From the NCBI GenBank assembly GCA_044870295.1, contig JBIOYQ010000162.1, forward strand, positions 1 to 5,086: a stretch of 5,086 bases of DNA. The letters are read 5' to 3'. Of this stretch, positions 1-4,474 are shown in pieces. Below the pieces are notes generated by a model. It was not told the origin of the DNA and ran no database searches. It saw only the letters and a list, made by a program, of their open reading frames with translations. Both the position numbers and the translations under genes were made by a program. Position 1 is the stretch's first letter; every line of letters begins with the position of its first letter. This DNA comes from AC-52 sp044870295 (lineage in GTDB: Bacteria; Actinomycetota; UBA4738).

Positions 1-57
1 GTCGGCGAACAGGGTGGCAGGGGCGCAGAGGGCAGGAGCGAATTCTTTGTCTGTCAC
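1..57 (-). CDS. N-terminal fragment of an unidentified leftward gene
   Basis: A reading frame begins with GTG at 57-55 and stays open to the left edge, giving MTDKEFAPALCAPATLFAD. A GGGAG purine run (66-62) lies 4 bases before the GTG, a short but usable ribosome-binding spacing. The same frame also contains an ATG at 72-70, which would add MIGSF to the N-terminus, and it closes with a TAG at 93-91, so the start lies at one of these two codons. The gene lies just downstream of a palindrome with -10-like hexamers and beyond the hairpin that ends the hydrolase operon, so it is probably transcribed separately. Nineteen residues are too few to name a family. Confidence 0.45.
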   Translation of the reverse strand, partial: MTDKEFAPALCAPATLFAD

Positions 58-61
58 GAAG

Positions 62-103
62 CTCCCGATCATAGTTTGATGGCCATCTAACTATAGACGG
101 GAG
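62..103. promoter_or_regulatory. 42-base imperfect palindrome, probable operator
   Basis: The inner part (71-94) is a 24-base palindrome, ATAGTT-T-GATGGCCATC-T-AACTAT, symmetrical except for one T/T pair. It is flanked by a second matched pair, CTCCCG (62-67) and CGGGAG (98-103), each separated from the core by three unpaired bases. It ends 4 bases before the GTG of the leftward gene and overlaps the likely promoter region. Size, AT-rich half-sites and position fit the operator of a dimeric repressor such as a MarR- or TetR-type protein; that is inference. Neither side is followed by a run of T, so it is not a standard terminator, although a hairpin could form in RNA. Confidence 0.55.
68..95 (-). 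promoter_or_regulatory. Candidate -10 hexamers for the leftward gene
   Basis: Read on the minus strand, two hexamers each differ from TATAAT by one base: TATAGT at 95-90 and TATGAT at 73-68. Both lie inside the palindrome. No convincing TTGACA-like -35 element is seen at normal spacing from either. With TATGAT, transcription would begin almost at the GTG at 57, giving a near-leaderless message. With TATAGT there would be a roughly 10-base leader before the ATG at 72. Leaderless messages are common in Actinomycetota. Confidence 0.35.
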
Positions 104-110
104 TGCGCCA

Positions 111-139
111 CCAGGAGGTCGGGACTCGCGACCCTCTGG
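111..139 (-). terminator. Hairpin directly after the hydrolase stop codon
   Basis: Bases 111-121 pair with 129-139 to form an 11-position stem with one mismatch and one position that is G-T on one strand, around a 7-base loop (122-128). On the minus strand the stem begins at the base right after the TGA at 142-140. It is not followed by a T run (the next bases are TGGCGC), so it resembles the U-less hairpins often proposed as terminators or 3'-end stabilisers in GC-rich actinobacteria. It most likely marks the end of the tat-dgk-hydrolase operon. Confidence 0.5.
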
Positions 140-883
140 TCAAGAAAGACGGAGGCCAGAGCGCTCCGCGTGCTCGAGCAACACTCGGTTGAGGGCCTCC
201 GGCGCTTCGAGGTTCGACAGGTGGCCCGCCCCCTCGATGACCTCCAACCGCGCGTCGGGGATCTGCGACGCCATCGGGGTGGTGGCGTCGGGAGGGATCA
301 GCGTGTCGCCCGAGGACGTGATCACCAGGGTGGGGACGTCGATCCCGGCGAGGTCCGGCGTCGAATCCTGCCGTTCGGCCATGCCCAGCGAGGCCGCCGC
401 GATGGCGGTGGCAGGCTGCGATCGGATGATCTCCTTGACGCGGTCCCACAGCTCCGAGGGCGCGTTTTCCGAGAGCAGCGGCGGAGGACTGTCGACCAGG
501 AACCCGTGACCTTCCTCGATCAACCTGGCGGCCAGCGCTCGCCGGCGCTCCCGCCCGGCGTCGTCGTCCGCGCCGGATCGTGTGTTCGCCAGCACCAGCG
601 CCAGGACGCGATCCCGATGCCGGCGCCAGAACGAGAAGGCCGCGTAGCCTCCCATGGACAGCCCGACCACCACCGCTCGATCGATCCCTGCCCCGGCGAG
701 CTCCTCGGCGGCCACGTCCGCGATCCGGTCCATGGCCGACACGTCGCCCGACAGGGCCGTTCCACCGAACCCCGGGGCGTTCGGAGCGGCCACCGGCACC
801 GTGCCCCCGATGGCCTCGAGCTGGGGCGCCCACATCGAAGCGTCCAGCGGGAAGGCGTGAAGGAGCAGCAGGCCGTCGGTCAC
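140..883 (-). CDS. Alpha/beta hydrolase
   Basis: This 247-aa protein has the size and motif order of a single-domain cytoplasmic alpha/beta hydrolase. HAF at 9-11 fits the HG-type oxyanion loop after the first strand. GLSMGG at 74-79 is the nucleophile elbow with Ser76. ITSSGD ends with the probable acid Asp193, and GAGH supplies His221, so the triad is complete. A cap region lies at about 103-175. No signal peptide is seen. The relatives it recalls include esterases and C-C or ester hydrolases of the 3-oxoadipate enol-lactonase type, but the substrate cannot be read from sequence. The GTG start at 883 overlaps the TGA of the lipid-kinase gene in a GTGA, so the two are translationally coupled. 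Coupling to a lipid kinase suggests, but does not show, a lipid-related substrate. Confidence 0.9.
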   Translation of the reverse strand: MTDGLLLLHAFPLDASMWAPQLEAIGGTVPVAAPNAPGFGGTALSGDVSAMDRIADVAAEELAGAGIDRAVVVGLSMGGYAAFSFWRRHRDRVLALVLANTRSGADDDAGRERRRALAARLIEEGHGFLVDSPPPLLSENAPSELWDRVKEIIRSQPATAIAAASLGMAERQDSTPDLAGIDVPTLVITSSGDTLIPPDATTPMASQIPDARLEVIEGAGHLSNLEAPEALNRVLLEHAERSGLRLS

Positions 884-1773
884 GCCTCAGCCCTCGGAAC
901 CACGACGGGCAAAGCTCGCGGGATCAGGACGAAGGTGGCGGGCAGGCTCCCGACACGCTCTCCGTCGGCGTACACCATGAAGGGCCGGTCGGCCGAGATC
1001 TCCACTTCGGTTCCGCGAAGCATCGTGACGGCCGGGTGCTGGACGTGCCGCCCCTTGAACACCTTGGGGAACGTCATCACGAACTGACGCCTCGGCAGCT
1101 CCCGGATCACGCAGATGTCCAGCAAGCCGTCGTCGGATTTCGCATCCGGGGTCACCAACATGCCGCCGCCGTAGGACGTGGCGTTCCCCACCGCCAGCAT
1201 CATGCCGGTGAACGGGTGGTCTTCCCCATCGACCCTGACCATGAAGCGGCCGGGCTTGAACTTGGCCAGCTGCACGAACGTGGAGTAGATGTACTTCGCC
1301 GTCCCATTGAGCCTCTTCACGCCGTTGGCGTGCTCGTTGACCTCGGAGTCGAATCCGGCCCCCCCGACGTTCACGTAGTGCCGCTCTCCTTCGGGTGTGG
1401 TGATCCGCACCACGTCGATCTTTCGGATCGATGGGTCGGCGAGCAGCCGGGCCGCCGCCAAGGGGTCCTTGCGGTTCAGGCCGAGGTGGCGGGCGAAGTC
1501 GTTGCCGGTGCCCGCGGGGATCACCGCGAGGGCCGCGCCCGACCCGAGGATGCCGTTGGCGACCGCGCCGACCTGTCCGTCGCCGCCGAGCGCCGCCACC
1601 ACGGTGGCTCCTCCGGACGCCGCCTCTCGCGCCAGCCGCTCGGGCTCGTCCGCTGCTCGGCTGACGATCATGGTGTGCTCGATGCCGAGGGCGGTCAGCT
1701 CCGCGTCGACCTGGGGGATGAGCCTGGCGCCCTTGCCCCGTCCCGAGGACGGGTTGGCGACGACCGCGATCAC
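880..1773 (-). CDS. Diacylglycerol kinase-family lipid kinase
   Basis: This 297-aa protein matches the soluble DgkB/YegS-type lipid kinases, which transfer phosphate from ATP to a lipid such as diacylglycerol at the inner membrane face and so recycle it into phosphatidic acid. The N-terminal nucleotide-binding part has NPSSGRGKG (7-15), GGDG (63-66) and PAGTGNDFARHLG (86-98). The C-terminal part has GGAGFDSEVN (137-146), GNATSYGGGM, SDDGLLD (213-219) and ADGE (269-272). In S. aureus DgkB the equivalent DGE holds the catalytic base, here Asp270. Length is normal. Residue 67 is Gln where most relatives have Thr (GGDGT), and VGAVAN replaces the usual VNEV-N. The GTG start at 1773 overlaps the upstream TGA as GTGA; a longer start has no support. 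The lipid substrate is inferred, as the family includes diacylglycerol, ceramide and other kinases. Confidence 0.92.
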   Translation of the reverse strand: MIAVVANPSSGRGKGARLIPQVDAELTALGIEHTMIVSRAADEPERLAREAASGGATVVAALGGDGQVGAVANGILGSGAALAVIPAGTGNDFARHLGLNRKDPLAAARLLADPSIRKIDVVRITTPEGERHYVNVGGAGFDSEVNEHANGVKRLNGTAKYIYSTFVQLAKFKPGRFMVRVDGEDHPFTGMMLAVGNATSYGGGMLVTPDAKSDDGLLDICVIRELPRRQFVMTFPKVFKGRHVQHPAVTMLRGTEVEISADRPFMVYADGERVGSLPATFVLIPRALPVVVPRAEA

Positions 1774-2552
1774 GGAGAAGCCGAGGCGGTCGGCGGGGCC
1801 GAGCCGGTGGTCTGACTCGGTAGGGCCGTGGGAAGGGCCGACGGCGGCCCGCCCGGGGTGACGGGTACGTTGGCCGGCACGTTGTGGGGGATGTCCAGTC
1901 GCGTGAGGATCGCCAGGATCTTGCGATACCCCTGGTCGAAGAGGTTGGCAGCCTGCTGAGTCAGCTGGGTGGCCTGGTCGACGACGGCTTTCTGCTGGGC
2001 GCGCGGCAGGTCGGCCGACGCCTGCACCAGGCCGCCGACCTGGCGATACAGGTCGATCGACCGAGTGATCAGGAAGATGCCGTCCTTCACGTCGGTTCGG
2101 TCCTGGGCGAACTCGGCGGGGATGACCGTGTCGACCTGGATGGCCTGGAGCGCCTTCACCGACGTCTGGGATTGGTCGATGATCTCCTTCCCGCGGGCGG
2201 TGACGTCGGCGCCCTTGAGGTCCTTGCCGATCTTGGCCAGATCGTCGGTGACCGTCGGGAAGATCACCAGGACGTCGGGTGGAACCGTTCGGAGGTCCTT
2301 GGGGAGGCCCGACTTGAACTGCAGGTACAACTTGGTGATGGCCAGCTTCTCGCGGGCCTTCCGCGCCGACACCTGGTTGCTGTGGAGGACCGCGAGGATC
2401 GCGAACGTGATCCCCGCCGCGGCCAGCACGCCGACCAGGACCCACACCCACGGCCGCCGCCAGATGGGCGGCTTGCGCACGACCAGTGGCCGCCGCGGCG
2501 CCGCGGCTACCGCGCGGCGTCCGCGAGCACGTCCCTTGCTCTTGATGGCCAT
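1770..2552 (-). CDS. Membrane-anchored protein of unknown function
   Basis: I do not recognise this 260-aa protein. Its N-terminus is very basic (12 Lys/Arg in the first 33 residues). One hydrophobic span follows at about 34-56, so it should be a signal anchor with the N-terminus inside and the bulk outside. Residues about 60-220 are mostly helical in character, with even charge, few glycines and no cysteines, including repeated Gln/Ala/Leu stretches near 180-205. The last 35 residues are rich in Pro, Ser, Thr and Ala and probably disordered. RR occurs before the span (32-33), but the context is not a Tat signal consensus. The ATG at 2552 lies 15 bases after the tatC stop with AAGGGAA upstream, and the 3' end overlaps the lipid-kinase start. 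The position suggests an envelope role linked to Tat or lipid metabolism; this is inference. Confidence 0.85.
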   Translation of the reverse strand: MAIKSKGRARGRRAVAAAPRRPLVVRKPPIWRRPWVWVLVGVLAAAGITFAILAVLHSNQVSARKAREKLAITKLYLQFKSGLPKDLRTVPPDVLVIFPTVTDDLAKIGKDLKGADVTARGKEIIDQSQTSVKALQAIQVDTVIPAEFAQDRTDVKDGIFLITRSIDLYRQVGGLVQASADLPRAQQKAVVDQATQLTQQAANLFDQGYRKILAILTRLDIPHNVPANVPVTPGGPPSALPTALPSQTTGSAPPTASASP

Positions 2553-2570
2553 GTGAGGGTTCCCTTGCTA
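2553..2570 (-). promoter_or_regulatory. Self-complementary ribosome-binding leader of the 260-aa gene
   Basis: The 18 bases before the ATG read TAGCAAGGGAACCCTCAC and begin with the tatC stop TAG. The Shine-Dalgarno-like AAGGGA is followed by its own complement (AGGGAACCCT), so it could fold on itself. It resembles the 18 bases before tatC at 12 of 18 positions. Confidence 0.4.
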
Positions 2571-3350
2571 CTTCTTGAGGATTCGAGCGACCAGGATGGA
2601 AAGCTCGTAGAAGACTATCAGGGGGACCATGAGAGCGGTCATGGTGAACCAGTCCTGGCTGGGGGTGATCACTGCGGCGATCACCGCGATGGAGACCAGG
2701 GCGTAGCGCCGCCAATCCCGGAGCTTGCGGCTGGACAGGACCCCCACCAAGGTGAGCGAGATCAGGATCACCGGGAACTCGAAGGCCGCCCCGAAGGCCA
2801 GCAGGATCAACATGATGAATCCGAGGTATTTCCCGGTCGACATGACGAACTTGATGTCCGAGGTGCCCGCGAATCCCAGCAGGAAGTTCAGTCCCTTCGG
2901 CAGCGTCACGTAGGCCATGAGGCCGCCCAGGGCGAACAGCACCACCGAGGCGACCACGAACGGTACGGCGTAGCGCCGCTCACGGTCGGTGAGGCCCGGG
3001 GTGACGAACCTCCACAGCTGGAACAGCACCACGGGCAGGGCGATCACCAGACCGAGGAACCCGACCACCTTGAGCTTGGTGATGAACGGCTCGGTGATGG
3101 AGAGGAACACCACCTTGCAGGGCTGCTTCGGGTCGAGCGCGACGTCCGGGTGGTCCTTCATGAAGTCGCAGAACGGATTGAGGGCCAGATGGAACACGTG
3201 CGGGTACAGGAACCATCCGCCGATCATCCCCACGACGACGGCCAGGATCGCCAGGAACAGCCGGCGCCGGAGCTCGGTGAGGTGCTCGACCACCGTCATG
3301 GTGCCGGTGGGGTCCTGCGGACGCCGCCGCCTTCGCAAGCTCAAGGCCAT
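2568..3350 (-). CDS. tatC: Twin-arginine translocase subunit TatC
   Basis: TatC is the multi-spanning membrane receptor that binds twin-arginine signal peptides and recruits TatA for export of folded proteins. The 260-aa product has the family hallmarks: cytoplasmic HLTELRRRL (23-31), ITEPF before the second span (85-89), FVTPGL...RERR (115-126), AFE with the conserved Glu191 in span four, and TPSQD (229-233) before the last span. Six membrane spans lie near 30-49, 95-117, 127-150, 175-199, 214-230 and 234-256. Cys61 and Cys78 sit in the first external loop, as I recall for actinobacterial TatC such as that of M. tuberculosis, and could form a disulfide. The ATG at 3350 has GAGGGG upstream at good spacing; Met18 is a weaker alternative. 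It follows tatA by 44 bases. Confidence 0.97.
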   Translation of the reverse strand: MALSLRRRRRPQDPTGTMTVVEHLTELRRRLFLAILAVVVGMIGGWFLYPHVFHLALNPFCDFMKDHPDVALDPKQPCKVVFLSITEPFITKLKVVGFLGLVIALPVVLFQLWRFVTPGLTDRERRYAVPFVVASVVLFALGGLMAYVTLPKGLNFLLGFAGTSDIKFVMSTGKYLGFIMLILLAFGAAFEFPVILISLTLVGVLSSRKLRDWRRYALVSIAVIAAVITPSQDWFTMTALMVPLIVFYELSILVARILKK

Positions 3351-3368
3351 CGGGGGTTCCCCTCGCTA
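3351..3368 (-). promoter_or_regulatory. Self-complementary ribosome-binding leader of tatC
   Basis: The bases before the tatC ATG read TAGCGAGGGGAACCCCCG. The strong Shine-Dalgarno sequence GAGGGG is immediately followed by complementary C residues, so local pairing could compete with ribosome binding. This site decides the tatC start at 3350 rather than at Met18. Confidence 0.45.
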
Positions 3369-3381
3369 CCTCGCGGTCCGT

Positions 3382-3405
3382 CGGGCGCCGGCACTCAGGC
3401 GCCCG
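3382..3405 (-). promoter_or_regulatory. Hairpin holding the tatA stop codon in its loop
   Basis: On the minus strand CGGGCGCC (3405-3398) pairs perfectly with GGCGCCCG (3389-3382), giving an 8-bp all-GC stem. The 8-base loop (3397-3390) begins exactly with the tatA TGA. No T run follows. A translating ribosome would melt it, so it may act as a partial attenuator or an mRNA 3'-end protector between tatA and tatC. TatA is needed in excess of TatC, which makes such a role sensible but unproven. Confidence 0.5.
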
Positions 3406-3745
3406 GCACCGCCTCGCCCGGCACCGAGGGCCGCTGGGCGGCACCCGCCTCGCCGTTCGGGCTGGGGGCCTCGCCACCAGCCGCAGGCGTGGTGGTACTC
3501 GGAACGGTGTCAGGGCTCGTGCTCTCGCCGGTGCCCGCCCCGGTGCTCGTGCTGGGCGGCTCTTCGTCGTCTTCGTCGTCGCTGAGGTTGAACGACAGCT
3601 CGTCCTTGACGTCCTGGGTTGCCTGGCGGAATTCGCGCAACCCCTTGCCAATGGTCTTCCCGATCTCGGGGAGGCGTTTTGGTCCGAACACGACCAGGGC
3701 GATCAGCAGGATGACGATGATCTCTGCAGGACCGACGTTGAACAC
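3395..3745 (-). CDS. tatA: Sec-independent translocase subunit TatA/TatB family
   Basis: TatA oligomerises in the membrane with TatC to let folded twin-arginine substrates across. The 116-aa protein starts with a short external N-terminus (MFNVGPAE) and one span at about 7-20. The hinge FGPKRLP (20-26) and the amphipathic helix IGKTIGKGLREFRQA (28-42) follow. An acidic patch (SDDEDDEE, 55-62) leads to a Pro/Ser/Thr/Gly-rich tail of about 50 residues that is probably disordered. Position 8 is Glu, as in TatB of E. coli, whereas E. coli TatA has Gln, but the hinge and helix are TatA-like. The GTG start at 3745 has GGGAGG eight bases upstream. It is followed at once by tatC, the usual order in Actinomycetota. 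A 9-base repeat (two copies, 3561-3578) encodes the acidic patch. Confidence 0.93.
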   Translation of the reverse strand: MFNVGPAEIIVILLIALVVFGPKRLPEIGKTIGKGLREFRQATQDVKDELSFNLSDDEDDEEPPSTSTGAGTGESTSPDTVPSTTTPAAGGEAPSPNGEAGAAQRPSVPGEAVPGA

Positions 3746-3793
3746 CTGGCGTGCCTCCCGGCGGGAAGAGATCGAGGTGGTTCGCTCCGGGTG

Positions 3794-4051
3794 CTACCGC
3801 CGGAGTCTACCACCCGCCTCCTTGAGTTCGGCCCCCCGTTGCGACGCGGAGGCGCTCGATCGCTGCAGCTCCAACAGAACGGGCTGCGTCTCCTCCTGGA
3901 ATCGCCGAAGTGACGCGGCGAGCACCTTCAGGTGCCGGAGCAACGAGACGGCCAGGATGGCCAGAACGGCCAGGGACGCGATGGCGACCGTCAGGACAAC
4001 GGCGAGGACCACGGGGGGGAGCTTACCCCGAGCGCTCGCCTCCGGCGGCAC
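3794..4051 (-). CDS. Small single-span membrane protein with helical tail
   Basis: I do not recognise the family. The product has one strongly hydrophobic segment, VVLAVVLTVAIASLAVLAI, followed by a basic turn (LLRHLK). A roughly 45-residue cytoplasmic-type helix with heptad-like Leu spacing then follows (LAASLRRFQEE, LLELQRS). There are two candidate starts. GTG at 4051 gives 85 aa, overlaps the zinc-ribbon gene by 29 bases and supplies a basic N-terminus (SARGK). GTG at 4012 gives 72 aa, lies 10 bases after the zinc-ribbon stop and begins inside the hydrophobic segment. Neither has a strong ribosome-binding site. The layout of one span plus an amphipathic helix superficially recalls TatA/TatB, but no FGP hinge is present. 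It lies 48 bases upstream of tatA and is probably co-transcribed. The coding call itself is moderately sure. Confidence 0.65.
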   Translation of the reverse strand: MPPEASARGKLPPVVLAVVLTVAIASLAVLAILAVSLLRHLKVLAASLRRFQEETQPVLLELQRSSASASQRGAELKEAGGRLRR

Positions 4052-4391
4052 GTTGCAACGCGCGCGCCATCTCCCGGTCGTCCTGCAGGATGAAGTGGAA
4101 GGTGATCAGGTCGTCGATCGTCAGCGGCGGCCCGGAGGGTCTGGGCTCGATCATCGGATCGTCGGCCGATCCCTCGGCCTCCACGCCGGCTTCGTCCTCG
4201 AGCTCGACGCCAGCGGACAGGAGCAGCGCGACCACCTTCCGGTCGGCGGGCTTCTCGATCGTGTTCATGCAGGTCGGGCAAGAGAAGCGATACGAGCCTT
4301 CGCCCGCGCTGTCCCTGATGGAGAGCAGGATCGCCTCGGGGGACATGTCGACCTCGCCACATCGGGGGCACGTGGTTCGGATCGTGGTCAT
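4023..4391 (-). CDS. Zinc-ribbon protein, function unknown
   Basis: This is a 122-aa soluble protein. Two CxxC pairs, CPRC (8-11) and CPTC (38-41), lie 26 residues apart with short beta-like stretches between them. This is the layout of a four-cysteine zinc ribbon, so a structural zinc is expected. The stretch from 50 to 62 (DRKVVALLLSAGV) looks helical. An acidic linker follows (ELEDEAGVEAEGSADD, 63-78), then a C-terminal segment LTIDDLITFHFILQDD. The C-terminal part is not recognised. Small zinc ribbons of this kind often mediate DNA, RNA or protein contact, but no partner can be read here. The ATG at 4391 is preceded only by a weak GAGTGAG. It follows the WYL gene by 83 bases and precedes a membrane protein and tatAC in the same direction. 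Confidence 0.85.
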   Translation of the reverse strand: MTTIRTTCPRCGEVDMSPEAILLSIRDSAGEGSYRFSCPTCMNTIEKPADRKVVALLLSAGVELEDEAGVEAEGSADDPMIEPRPSGPPLTIDDLITFHFILQDDREMARALQRAAGGERSG

Positions 4392-4433
4392 CTCACTCGC
4401 TAAATCGGCGACCCGTGAGGGGCGCTTGAGGTG

Positions 4434-4474
4434 CCGAAAGGCCTAAAGCAGGCCTAGCTGATTCGGGCCTTCGG
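4434..4474 (-). terminator. Possible hairpin after the WYL gene stop codon
   Basis: Right after the TGA of the WYL gene (4477-4475), minus-strand CCGAAGGCC (4474-4466) can pair with GGCCTTTCGG (4443-4434), giving 9 bp with one bulged base and a long loop. The loop contains another GGCC, and AGGCCT occurs twice (4439-4444 and 4450-4455), so alternative foldings exist. There is no T run. It may separate the WYL transcript from the zinc-ribbon/tat transcript, or only modulate read-through. No clear promoter is seen in the remaining 4392-4433. Confidence 0.35.

Noticed and set aside
62..103. Palindrome as an intrinsic terminator of the hydrolase operon
   Set aside because: No T run follows on either strand, and a better-placed hairpin at 111-139 already follows the stop. 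An operator role fits its place before a start codon better.
580..1815. 411-codon and 305-codon plus-strand frames over the hydrolase and lipid kinase
   Set aside because: They are shadows of two genes with complete catalytic motifs on the other strand.
2520..2552. Tat signal peptide on the 260-aa protein
   Set aside because: RR precedes the hydrophobic span, but there is no S/T-R-R-x-F-L-K-like context, and the span has no clear cleavage site.
1774..2715. Long N-terminal extension of the lipid kinase frame up to 2715
   Set aside because: The upstream part is a Pro/Arg/Gly-rich off-frame translation of the 260-aa gene. The kinase fold begins at the GTG at 1773, which also makes the GTGA overlap.
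3561..3578. 9-base tandem repeat as a microsatellite or phase-variation tract
   Set aside because: It has only two copies, the unit is a multiple of three so the frame would not change, and it encodes a typical acidic patch of TatA.
1884..4403. 839-codon open frame on the plus strand
   Set aside because: It runs antisense through tatC, tatA and neighbours, is low in recognisable structure and rich in His/Gly/Arg/Asp/Gln, and is explained by high GC at third positions of the real minus-strand genes.
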